51,336 bases of DNA from Streptomyces europaeiscabiei (GTDB taxonomy: Bacteria; Actinomycetota; Actinomycetes; Streptomycetales; Streptomycetaceae), in NCBI RefSeq assembly GCF_001550375.1, contig NZ_LRTR01000630.1, positions 1 to 51,336 on the forward strand. Direction: 5' to 3'. The translations under genes and the position numbers were made by a program. This document shows, in pieces, positions 7,535-15,672 of this stretch. Numbering within the stretch: the first letter of the stretch is position 1; each line of letters begins with the position of its first letter. The notes beneath the pieces were generated by a model. The model saw only the letters and a program-made list of their open reading frames with translations. It did not search any database and had not been told where the DNA came from.

Positions 7535-8614
7535 CTACACATCACTGCCACCGAGGGGCGCCGCACGTCCCTGGGCCCGGACGCGGGAGTGTCGGAGTGG
7601 CGCTCCGGCCCGATGAAGACTGGCGAGGGCCAGCCGGTAGGAGGTGAGCAGCCCGGTCTCGACGTACTCCAGACCCAGTTCCTGGCAGTAGCGCCGCACG
7701 ATGGTCCGGGCCTTGCGCAGGTTGGGGCTGGGCATGCTGGGGAACAGGTGGTGCTCGATCTGATGGTTCAGCCCGCCCAGTGCGATGTCGGTCAGCCTGC
7801 CGCCGCGCACGTTGCGTGAGGTGAGCACCTGGCGGCGGAGGAAGTCCGGGCGGTCCTCGCCCGTCACGATCGGCATGCCCTTGTGGTTGGGTGCGAAGAG
7901 GGAGCCGAGGTAGACGCCGAACAGGCACTGGTGGACGGCGAGGAAGGCGATCGCCAGGCCGGGCGGCAGCAGCCAGAGCAGGACGGTCAGGTAGAGCGCG
8001 AAGTGTGCGAACAGCAGGGTGCCGTCGAGCCGTCGGTGCTTGAGCGAGGGGTTGGCCAGCGCCTTCACGCTCGACACGTGCAGGTTGAAGCCCTCCAGTG
8101 TGAGAAGCGGAAAGAACAGGAACGCCTGCCAGCGGCCGATCAGGCGGGGGAGCCCCTTGGCGGCCCGGGCCTGCTCCTGGGACCAGACCAGCAGGTCGGG
8201 ATCGAGGTCGGGGTCGAGTTCCTCATGGTTGGGGTTGGCGTGGTGGCGGGTGTGCTTGTCGTGCCACCACGCGTAGCCCATCCCGATACCGGCACCGGCG
8301 ATCCGTCCGGACACCTCGCTGGCCCGGCGTCGCCGGAACACCTGACGGTGGGCCGCGTCATGGGCGAGCAGGGCGACCTGGCCGAAGACCACGGCCAGGA
8401 AGGCGGCGGCCGCCAGGGTCCACCAACTGTCGCCGACGAGTGCGACGGCGGCCCACCCACTGACGTAGAGCCCGGCCACTCCTGTGATCCGCAGTGCGTA
8501 ATAGCCGGGACGGCGACCCAACAGGCCGGCATCAGCGATCTTTCTCGACAATCGGGCGAAGTCACTGCCGGACGTCTGCGAGGGCGGGGGACGGACCGTC
8601 GTATTTCTGCTCAT
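7535..8614 (-). CDS. Membrane fatty acid desaturase (acyl-lipid/acyl-CoA type)
   Basis: A 359-residue integral membrane di-iron enzyme that introduces a double bond into fatty acyl chains. All three histidine boxes are present: HDAAH (residues 85-89), HDKHTRHH (118-125) and HQIEHHLFP (284-292). The last box belongs to the front-end/DesA3-type desaturases with HxxHH. Hydrophobic stretches lie at about 42-80, 165-175 and 200-240. ATG at 8614 is preceded by GGAGAG. The tail is Arg/Ala-rich. It is usually fed electrons by a ferredoxin or oxidoreductase, none of which is adjacent. A role in membrane fluidity under stress is inferred. Confidence 0.93.
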   Translation of the reverse strand: MSRNTTVRPPPSQTSGSDFARLSRKIADAGLLGRRPGYYALRITGVAGLYVSGWAAVALVGDSWWTLAAAAFLAVVFGQVALLAHDAAHRQVFRRRRASEVSGRIAGAGIGMGYAWWHDKHTRHHANPNHEELDPDLDPDLLVWSQEQARAAKGLPRLIGRWQAFLFFPLLTLEGFNLHVSSVKALANPSLKHRRLDGTLLFAHFALYLTVLLWLLPPGLAIAFLAVHQCLFGVYLGSLFAPNHKGMPIVTGEDRPDFLRRQVLTSRNVRGGRLTDIALGGLNHQIEHHLFPSMPSPNLRKARTIVRRYCQELGLEYVETGLLTSYRLALASLHRAGAPLRHSRVRAQGRAAPLGGSDV

Positions 8615-8930
8615 GACGATGCAACTCTCTCCGAAGGAGGCAGTGGCCCGGCGCCGCCTTGGGGGCCGCTGAGACCGGGCCGCAGCTGGGTATGCGCTGC
8701 CTCCACTGCGGGAAGCGCATCGCGCGACCGCTGAGCGAGGACGACGTCTGTTTCGTCGACCAGAGGCCGCGCAGACCTCCTGTCGGGCTGCGAGTTCCCT
8801 GCCGGGCAGGTCTCACACCGTGACAGGGGAGGGCTTCCGGAGCGATCCGCGCGCCTTCATGGCAGAACGACACCGGCCGGGTGATGCGCGTCCGGCTGAT
8901 CGCCGAGGAGCGCTCAGCACGGTGACCGGC

Positions 8931-9050
8931 CGGGTCCGTACGAGTCCGGCCGGGTCCGCATGAGTCCGGCTGGGTCCACATGAGTCCGCATGAGTCCGCA
9001 TGGGTTCGTACGAGTCTGTACGGGCCTGTACGGGTCTGTACGGGTCGTCC
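8931..9050. repeat. Twelve-unit 10-bp tandem repeat, consensus YGRGTCYGYA
   Basis: Read in 10-base blocks from 8931, nearly every block fits YGRGTCYGYA: cgggtccgta, cgagtccggc, cgggtccgca, tgagtccggc, tgggtccaca, tgagtccgca, tgagtccgca, tgggttcgta, cgagtctgta, cgggcctgta, cgggtctgta, with a degenerate last unit. The array lies between the desaturase and the P10-like gene, in about 530 bp (8615-9140) without a supported gene. Because 10 is not a multiple of 3, it is not a coding repeat. The period is close to one helical turn, which would place every unit on the same face of the DNA. Confidence 0.85.
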
Positions 9051-9140
9051 CCGGCCGGCGGACCGGAGGTGAGGCCATTCGGGCCGTTCGTGGCCGAGGG
9101 CAGCGCAGCCTCGCAACGGCGGCCGTTGCGGCCCGGCCGG

Positions 9141-9944
<804 letters not shown>

Positions 9945-10029
9945 CGTCCGCTCACCCTCCTTCTTCCGTGCGCTGCGGGGCAGGGGTGCGCAGACCGCTC
10001 GGCCGACCACTCCGCCTCACGATCTGCAA

Positions 10030-10060
10030 TTCACTCAAAAGGTGCTAAAACGACTATACT
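10030..10060 (+). promoter_or_regulatory. Candidate promoter of the Asp23/AmaP operon
   Basis: An unusually AT-rich patch lies 50-80 bp before the first Asp23 start. TATACT at 10055-10060 matches a vegetative -10 box. The best -35 candidate, TTCACT at 10030-10035, is 19 bp away, so spacing is long and the call is tentative. The ribosome site GGGAGGAG follows at about 10090. Confidence 0.35.
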
Positions 10061-10106
10061 TTCAACGGTGAGTGCTGTGTGAGCCTCATGAGGGAGGAGT
10101 GTCCCG

Positions 10107-10541
10107 ATGACTGAGAACACCGGCATAAGGGGCGGCGGCGCGCCCGGTTCTCGCGGCCGGACGTCCATCGCCGATGTGGTGGTGGAGAAGATCGCCGGGT
10201 TGGCGGCACGGGACGTGCTCGGCGTCCATGCCCTGGGCAGCGGGTTCGCGCGCTCGATGGGATCCATGCGGGAGCGGATGCCTGGCGCCGGCAGTGGCAA
10301 ATCCGTCACACGCGGAGTGGGCGTCGAGGTCGGAGAGCTGCAGGCGGCCATCGATCTGGAGATCGTCGTCGACTACGGCGTCTCGATCACGGACGTGGCC
10401 GGTGCGGTGCGGGAGAACGTGATCTCCGCGGTGGAGCGGATGGCGGGTCGGGAAGTCGTGGAAGTAAACATCACGGTCAGCGACGTGAAGCTGCCCGACG
10501 ACGAGGAGGACGAAGGGGTGGAGCGGCAGCGGATCCAGTAG
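10107..10541 (+). CDS. Asp23/Gls24 family envelope stress response protein
   Basis: A 144-residue protein. GRTSIADVVVEKIAGLAARD, then VLGVHALGSG and, after a Gly/Ser-rich loop, GVEVGELQAAIDLEIVVDYG, VAGAVRENVISAVERMAGRE and VVEVNITVSDVKLPDDEED, is a complete Asp23 domain filling most of the protein. In Staphylococcus Asp23 is anchored to the membrane by AmaP and responds to envelope and alkaline stress. An AmaP-like gene is the last gene of this operon, which supports the same arrangement here. ATG at 10107 has GGGAGGAG ten bases upstream. Confidence 0.93.
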   Translation: MTENTGIRGGGAPGSRGRTSIADVVVEKIAGLAARDVLGVHALGSGFARSMGSMRERMPGAGSGKSVTRGVGVEVGELQAAIDLEIVVDYGVSITDVAGAVRENVISAVERMAGREVVEVNITVSDVKLPDDEEDEGVERQRIQ

Positions 10542-10587
10542 CCGGGGCGGAGCAGCCCGCTTGGGTGCTTGAGTGAAGGAGCGCGTG

Positions 10588-10815
10588 ATGAGCAGGGCCG
10601 TGGTGGGCTTGACAGCCGGAATGGCGCTGGGTTTCGCCGCGTATTTCGGTGGCTTCTGGGCTTTCGTGCTGGTGCTGGGGCTGGGCGTCGTCGGTCTCGT
10701 GGTCGGGCGGCTCATGGAAGGCGATCTCGAACCGGGCGACTTCGTCCGCCGCCGGGACCGATCGGAGCGGATCCGCGATGACCGGCGAGGGGCTCGGGGA
10801 GACTGGCGGCAGTGA
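10588..10815 (+). CDS. Small membrane protein of the Asp23 operon (DUF2273-like)
   Basis: A 75-residue protein. The N-terminal half holds two hydrophobic stretches (VVGLTAGMALGFAAYFGGFW and AFVLVLGLGVVGLVVGRLME), the rest a charged RRRDRSERIRDDRRG tail. Position and size match the small DUF2273-type proteins that accompany Asp23 genes. ATG at 10588 is preferred to GTG at 10573 because AAGGAG lies six bases upstream. Its last codons overlap the next gene (GTGA at 10812-10815), implying coupled translation. Confidence 0.75.
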   Translation: MSRAVVGLTAGMALGFAAYFGGFWAFVLVLGLGVVGLVVGRLMEGDLEPGDFVRRRDRSERIRDDRRGARGDWRQ

Positions 10816-11258
10816 CCGGTGAAGCGGATCGGCGGCCGGGCATCCCCCGCGGGGAGCGCGGCGCGATCACCGTCGCCGACCGGGCCGTCGCGAAGATCGC
10901 TTCCCGGGTGGCGCGCGAGGCGCTGAGCCGGTTCACCGAGTCGACCGGCCACGTACCACCCGGACGCCGGACACCACACGTGACCACATCCGTGCGGCGG
11001 GCACCGGAGCGGAACACCGCAGGGCCAGACGCCGAATCCGCCGCCGGACGGCAGACGGCGCTCGGCGCGGCACGGATGCGCATCACCGTCGAGCTCGGCT
11101 ACCCGTCGGACATCGGGGCGCAGTGCGCCGCAGTGCGCCGGGAGGTCACCGAACGACTCAGGACATGGGCCGGCATGGAGGTGTACGACCTCGTGGTGTC
11201 GGTGGAGAGGCTGCACTCGGTGCACGCGCGGCACACGAACCAGGAGAGGGTGAGATGA
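10812..11258 (+). CDS. Asp23/Gls24 family protein, second copy
   Basis: A 148-residue protein. GAITVADRAVAKIASRVARE, a long polar insertion (about residues 45-85), then MRITVELGYPSDIGAQCAAV, VTERLRTWAGMEVYDLVVSV, is a divergent Asp23 domain whose central loop is expanded relative to the first copy. It starts with a GTG overlapping the previous stop and ends in an ATGA overlap with the next gene, so all genes from 10588 to 11950 look translationally coupled. It may form mixed assemblies with the first Asp23; this is inference. Confidence 0.85.
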   Translation: MTGEADRRPGIPRGERGAITVADRAVAKIASRVAREALSRFTESTGHVPPGRRTPHVTTSVRRAPERNTAGPDAESAAGRQTALGAARMRITVELGYPSDIGAQCAAVRREVTERLRTWAGMEVYDLVVSVERLHSVHARHTNQERVR

Positions 11259-11950
11259 GCGCGAACACGAGGCGGCAGCCGACCGGCGACAGCGCCCCTC
11301 CCTCCGATTCCGGACCGGCAGCGCCGTCCGCCGACGGCACCCCGGGGGCGGGGACGGACCCGGGCGCGACGACGGCGAGGGATGAATCAGGCCGGACGGC
11401 GCGTCGTTTCTGGTCGGCGCGGCGGATTCCCGCGGCCTTGGTGGCCCTGCTGTCGGCCGCTGCCACGGGACTGCTCCTCTACGACGTGATCGCGGTGCGG
11501 GCAGGCCGTACCGCGATGGGTTGGAGGCGGCGGCTCGCCGAGGAACTGGCCACACGGCCACTGGACGACAGCTGGATGATCGTCGGGGCCGCAGTGGCGA
11601 TGGCCCTCGGCCTGTGGCTTTTCCTGCTGGCGGTGACGCCGGGGCTGCGCAGGCTGCTGCCCATGCGCCGGCCCACCGGTATTCCCGGGACGGAGGAGCT
11701 CCGCGCCGGGCTCGACCGCCGCGCGGCCGCCCTGGTTCTGCGTGACCGGGCCGTGGGGGTGCCCGGTGTCCGGTCGGCACAGGTCACTGTCGGCCGTCGG
11801 AAGGTCAAAGCCCGGGCACAGGCCCATTTCCGCGATCTCGAAGAGGTCCACGCGGACCTGGACGCCTCACTGGGGGAAGCCCTCACGTCCTTGGGTCTCG
11901 CCCGGCAACCCAAGCTGACCGTGCACGTCCGGCGCCCGAAGAAGGGCTGA
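11255..11950 (+). CDS. DUF6286 membrane protein of the Asp23 operon
   Basis: A 231-residue protein. A disordered Pro/Ala/Thr N-terminus (about 1-50) precedes two membrane helices (IPAALVALLSAAATGLLLYD, about 58-80, and WMIVGAAVAMALGLWLFLLA, about 107-127). A C-terminal cytosolic domain follows with RRAAALVLRDRAVGVPGVRS and QVTVGRRKVKARAQAHFRDL. The two-helix plus Asp23-like C-terminal layout is that of DUF6286 proteins found beside Asp23 and AmaP genes in actinobacteria. ATG at 11255 overlaps the previous stop. It probably serves as a membrane anchor or partner of Asp23. Confidence 0.8.
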   Translation: MSANTRRQPTGDSAPPSDSGPAAPSADGTPGAGTDPGATTARDESGRTARRFWSARRIPAALVALLSAAATGLLLYDVIAVRAGRTAMGWRRRLAEELATRPLDDSWMIVGAAVAMALGLWLFLLAVTPGLRRLLPMRRPTGIPGTEELRAGLDRRAAALVLRDRAVGVPGVRSAQVTVGRRKVKARAQAHFRDLEEVHADLDASLGEALTSLGLARQPKLTVHVRRPKKG

Positions 11951-11951
11951 G

Positions 11952-12554
11952 GTGATCCTGATGCTCAAGACGGTGAACCGGGTGCTGCTGGGGCTTCTCG
12001 GCCTTGGACTGTTCGCCCTGGGCGGCGGCGTACTGCTGGGCGGGCTGGATCTGCAACGCCACTGGGATTTCGGCATGCCGGGCTGGTGGCCCTTCGTGGG
12101 GCCGGACGATGTCGTGCTGGGCGCCGAGGGACGCACCCGGTGGCGGGAAGAGGGCTGGTGGTGGCCGACCGTCATCGCGGTGCTCGCGGTGCTGCTGGCC
12201 CTGCTGCTGTGGTGGCTCCTCGCACAACGCAGACACCGACTGGGCCAGGTCCTCGTCCACAGCGAAGACGGCGTGGCGGCCCGGCTCAACGGCCGCACGC
12301 TGGAGGACGCCATCGAGGAGGAGGCACAAGCCCTGGACGGGATCGCGCGGGCTCATGTCCGGCTGACGGGCCGACGTACCGCTCCCACCGCACGCGTACG
12401 GCTGCTGCTGGAGCCTCACGCCGATCCGGCACGGAGTCTGGGGCGACTCAGCCGCGAAACGCTCGCACACGCACGAGACTCGGCCGGCCTGGACCGGCTC
12501 CCGTCGAAGGTCCGACTCCGGGAAGCCCGCCACCGCGCCCAACGTGCCGCCTGA
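11952..12554 (+). CDS. amaP: AmaP-like alkaline shock membrane anchor protein
   Basis: A 200-residue protein. There are two membrane helices: VNRVLLGLLGLGLFALGGGV (about 7-28) and VIAVLAVLLALLLWWLLAQR (about 75-95). A cytosolic domain then reads LNGRTLEDAIEEEAQALDGI, ARAHVRLTGRR and RVRLLLEPHADPARSL. This is the AmaP arrangement, in which the protein tethers Asp23 to the membrane. GTG at 11952 immediately follows the DUF6286 stop; ATG at 11961 is possible. It is the last gene of the operon, and the next gene is convergent. Confidence 0.82.
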   Translation: MILMLKTVNRVLLGLLGLGLFALGGGVLLGGLDLQRHWDFGMPGWWPFVGPDDVVLGAEGRTRWREEGWWWPTVIAVLAVLLALLLWWLLAQRRHRLGQVLVHSEDGVAARLNGRTLEDAIEEEAQALDGIARAHVRLTGRRTAPTARVRLLLEPHADPARSLGRLSRETLAHARDSAGLDRLPSKVRLREARHRAQRAA

Positions 12555-12933
12555 GATCCCCTGACCGAAGCCCACAGGGGCTACCGGCCGCGAGATGTCC
12601 CGGCTTCCTGGAACCCGGACGCCTTGGCACACAGAAGATCAAAGGATCCGCACACCGCCTGGCGCACCCGCTTCGCTGTCAGCGTGTTCGAAGGCACCGG
12701 CCTTGGCCGTCGTCGGCATCGTCCTGAGAACCCTGGGGTCGGTGGGCCCGCCGTCGGCGGACGCCGCCCCTTCTGGTTTCCGCCATCGGCTCGGCACGAC
12801 GCGGGAGTGCTTCCCGAGCCCGAGACGTAGCCTGCTCGACCCAAGGGCCGTCGCCTGCGGTATTCGCGGCCTCGGCTACGAAAGCCCTGGTCGGCGGCAG
12901 GCTTCAATCAGGGAGCGGGTGCATCGTCGCGGC
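12555..12933. other. Convergent intergenic region, no gene supported
   Basis: About 380 bp between the convergent amaP and PP2C genes. Frames spanning it are shadows of the PP2C gene or Arg/Pro-rich noise. A terminator is expected, but no long perfect stem was found by eye. Confidence 0.4.
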
Positions 12934-14175
12934 TCAGTCGAGGCTGGTGAGGTGATCGGCGTCGCCCCCTCGCCACTCGACGAGGAAGATGGTCGCGTCG
13001 TCGGTCGTGGTGCCGCCGCGTTCGTGTTTCAGGGCGTGGGAGAGCGCTCGCACCACCGCCCGTACCTCCGCGCGGTCGCGGAGGATCCGGTTGGTCCACT
13101 CGATGAGCTGCTCCTCGCCGAACGGGTCCCCGCCGGCCTGGTGCTCCTCGATCAGGCCGTCGGTGAAGCACAGCAACCGGTCGCCGGGCCGCAGCATCCG
13201 CTCGCTGACCACCGGCTCCTCACCGCCGAAGCCGACCGGCAACGTGGTCGGGCTGTCCAGCCGGTCCACCACGGCGCGGTCCCGGATCAGGAGCGGGGCC
13301 GGGTGCCCTGCGTTGACCCACTGCAGTCGGCCTGTGGTGATGTTCAGAATCATCATCTGTGCGGTGACGAAGTGGTCGGGGCCGAACTGCTCGTTGATGG
13401 CCCTGTCCATGAACGCGTACACCTGGGACAGGTCGGTGTGGGCCCGTCGCGTGTGGCGATAGGCGCCGATCGCCACCGTCGCCATGGTCGCCGCGTCCAG
13501 CCCGTGGCCCATCGCGTCGATCATGGCCATGTGCAGGATGTCGCCGTTGAGGGCGTAGTCGAAGCTGTCGCCGGCCACGTCGTAGGCGGGCTCCAGGATT
13601 CCGGCCACCTCGACCTGCGGAATCGTCATCGACAGTGGGGGCAGCAGCGACCACTGGATCTCCGCGGCCACGCTCATCGGGGCGCTGCGGCGGGCCTGGA
13701 AGAACTGGTCGGTGTAGGCGTCCTTGGTGACGATCATGTCCGCGACCAGACCGGCGAGTCTGCGCAGCAGTCGCCGGTCGTCGTCATCGACGCTGTCCAG
13801 GGTGACGGCCATCACCCCGATCTGGTCGCTTCCGTCCAGCAGCGGCAGGTACATCCGCACACTGCCGTCCCTCGGCACCTCCACCGTTCTGCGGCCCAGG
13901 AACGCCTCGCCGGCGGGCGAGCCCTCGACCGGCTCGGGGCCGCCGACCCTCAGCCTCCGGCCCGGCAGCGGCACCAGCAGCACCTGCTCGTAGTCCTGCA
14001 GGAGGATGGAGACCTCCCGCCCCCCGACCCTGGCCACCTCTTCCGCGACGAGCGGGGCGATCAGCTCCGGCGGCATCTCGTGAGCCCGGTCCAGCAGCAC
14101 GCCCAGCAGCCGTTCGCCGAACCCCTCCGACCGGTCCACCCCGACCCTGCCCGGCCTACGCCCACCGTCCGTCAT
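12934..14175 (-). CDS. PP2C (SpoIIE-type) serine phosphatase with GAF-like sensor
   Basis: A 413-residue protein. The N-terminal half (about residues 35-170) is GAF-like: VSILLQDYEQVLLVPLPGRR, RMYLPLLDGSDQIGVMAVTL. A linker helix with AEIQWSLLPPL, the hallmark before SpoIIE/RsbU catalytic domains, leads to the phosphatase domain (about 195-405) with YDVAGDSFDYAL, IDAMGHGLDAA, LQWVNAGHPAPLLI, GDRLLCFTDGLIE and TDDATIFLVEW. The aspartates of GDSFD and of IDAMGHG, and the terminal DDAT aspartate that bind metal, are present. Such enzymes dephosphorylate STAS antagonists, so it could act on the protein at 4506-4934. The start is ATG at 14175. Confidence 0.92.
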   Translation of the reverse strand: MTDGGRRPGRVGVDRSEGFGERLLGVLLDRAHEMPPELIAPLVAEEVARVGGREVSILLQDYEQVLLVPLPGRRLRVGGPEPVEGSPAGEAFLGRRTVEVPRDGSVRMYLPLLDGSDQIGVMAVTLDSVDDDDRRLLRRLAGLVADMIVTKDAYTDQFFQARRSAPMSVAAEIQWSLLPPLSMTIPQVEVAGILEPAYDVAGDSFDYALNGDILHMAMIDAMGHGLDAATMATVAIGAYRHTRRAHTDLSQVYAFMDRAINEQFGPDHFVTAQMMILNITTGRLQWVNAGHPAPLLIRDRAVVDRLDSPTTLPVGFGGEEPVVSERMLRPGDRLLCFTDGLIEEHQAGGDPFGEEQLIEWTNRILRDRAEVRAVVRALSHALKHERGGTTTDDATIFLVEWRGGDADHLTSLD

Positions 14176-14660
14176 GACTTCTGCTTTCCTTCGGCCCCTG
14201 ACATGGGGAACTCAGCGGGGTGGCCGCGTCCACGCGGTGTTGGCCTGGCGGCCCGGTGCCCCGGCCTCGTCCCACCGCAGCCAGCGCGGGGCGGTGCCGG
14301 CCGGAACGGCGCCTCCGGGCACCCCGACGACGCATCCGGACGCGGTGCCCCGACGCAACGCACACCCTGCCCCTCTCGGATCCACCAGCAGGCAACCGCG
14401 ATCAGCGTGGGACGACGCCGTCGACCGGCACAGGCTCGCATCGCCGACCGGTCCGACGAGCCGATTGCGCCATGGGCAGCATGTCGCCCCCCGAACGTCG
14501 TTCACCACAAGGAGCTTGGGCCGACGGGAGGCGGGGGGAGGCCGACCGGTCAGCGGGCCCGGGCCCGGGCCACCGGTCCTGATCACAGGGGGCTGACGGT
14601 GGCCGTGGCCGGCTGGTCGGTCGCGGCCTTCGCGCAGACCGCTTTCGGAATACCGATCCT
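14176..14660. other. Intergenic region without a supported gene
   Basis: The long frames crossing this stretch on both strands are composed of Arg, Pro, Gly and Ala with no motif. It contains the upstream region of the PP2C gene. Nothing else can be supported. Confidence 0.35.
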
Positions 14661-14727
14661 GCGCCACTTCGGGTCCACGACGTCGTGGTCGCGCCACTTC
14701 GGACATCTGGTGCCCACTTCGGACATC
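14661..14727. repeat. Clustered direct repeats around a perfect palindrome
   Basis: GCGCCACTTCGG occurs at 14661-14672 and 14691-14702, and a third related copy (GCCCACTTCGGACATC) begins near 14712; copies two and three share CACTTCGGACATC. Between the first two copies sits CCACGACGTCGTGG (14675-14688), a perfect 14-bp palindrome. Multiple short direct repeats near an end are typical of IS21-type element termini, where transposase binds, but no istA or istB gene is present. This may therefore be a terminal scar or a regulatory site. Confidence 0.55.
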
Positions 14728-15062
14728 GGGGGAACGGATCACGCCGTGCCCCGGGCGGCCGCGTCCGCCCGTACTCCAACGACCCCGGCGTATCCATACA
14801 CCGGGGTCGCCCTTCCGGGCCGGTCGCACGTGAGAGTGTGCCGACCCGTTTTCATGCTATGCCCGGCGCGCATTGCGGGCATCCGGTGTTTCGCGGTTCT
14901 CGGGCCACAGCGATCACATGCCTTGCACCACGGCCGTTCCCGGACGGCGGTGCGGGGATTCCTGCCTCACCCGATACCTGCCGTCGGCGTAGCGCCCGCG
15001 GCGGATTCCCCAGCCCGATTCCAGCCCGACTCCATGCCGACTGTTCAGCGCAGTCCGGCTGC

Positions 15063-15240
15063 TTGAAGATGACGTACAGACCGGTGCGGACGACCGCCAT
15101 CAGGACAGTCGCGAAGGGCTGTCCGACCACCCGGTGCAACTCCGGCATGTGCTCGATGTTCATCCCGTGAACAGTCCCGACCAGCGTCGGAGCGAAGAGG
15201 ATCGCCGCCCAGGACGAGATCCTATTGAGGTGTCTCCCAG
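15063..15240 (-). pseudogene. corA: 3' remnant of a corA magnesium transporter gene
   Basis: Read on the minus strand from about 15220, the sequence gives ISSWAAILFAPTLVGTVHGM, then NIEHMPELHRVVGQPF and VLMAVVRTGLYVIFKQPD. This is the C-terminal end of CorA: first transmembrane helix, GMN signature, periplasmic loop and second helix. It aligns closely with the intact CorA at 45718-46899, which reads ISSWAAILFAPTLVGTIYGM, NFKHMPELSWSFGYPF. Everything before the first helix is missing, and the natural stop after the basic tail is lost (the frame runs on). It is a truncated, non-functional copy. Confidence 0.75.
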
Positions 15241-15672
15241 GTGGCGCTGACCTGTGGTGATGCGGTTTCAGCCGCCTCCGGCCTGCGCCGATGGTGCTTT
15301 CCTCGTCTTTCGGAGGCGTACCGCGTCATGCGGTTGATTCGCCTCCAGTGCCGCCCGTACCCCCGGATTCTCCCCAGGATGCGGCCCGTGAGAGTGCTGG
15401 TGTGACGTCGTAACGGTGTTCGGGGCATGAGGCGCACTGCTCATGTTCCGTCATGGCCAGTCTCGCGGCGGCCCCTCTGGCCGGTCGATGGAGAACAGGC
15501 CCGTACGCGATGGCGCGCCGTAGTGAAGTCCCCCGATCCGTTCTTCCGCTCTGGCTGGCTCTCTGTCACCGATCCACCACGAACTGCGCCCGATACGTGC
15601 GAAAATCCCACCCCGTCGATCATCACCGCGGAGGAGCCGCGTGCGCCGCCGTATCCGGAAGGGGAGCCGCGT
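15241..15672. other. Upstream region of the exonuclease-TerD gene, no gene supported
   Basis: A short Arg-rich frame on the minus strand (15222-15437) has no recognisable domain and overlaps the corA remnant junction. The right part must hold the promoter for the gene at 15673. No promoter boxes were convincing. Confidence 0.35.

Noticed and set aside
8931..9050. Possible CRISPR array
   Set aside because: The repeat unit is 10 bp with no spacers, and no cas genes are present.
8562..9116. Minus-strand frame containing repeated Thr/Arg/Ser motifs
   Set aside because: The peptide repeat is only a translation of the 10-bp DNA repeat, whose period is not a multiple of three.
14212..14829. Minus-strand 205-codon frame
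   Set aside because: Arg/Gly/Pro-rich with no motif. It covers the repeat cluster and seems non-coding.
12595..15066. Very long plus-strand frame (about 820 codons)
   Set aside because: It is antisense to the PP2C gene, whose minus-strand frame has all catalytic motifs. The plus-strand translation has no domain.
15222..15437. Minus-strand 71-codon Arg-rich frame
   Set aside because: Could be a small basic protein, but it has no recognised domain or convincing ribosome site and adjoins the corA remnant.
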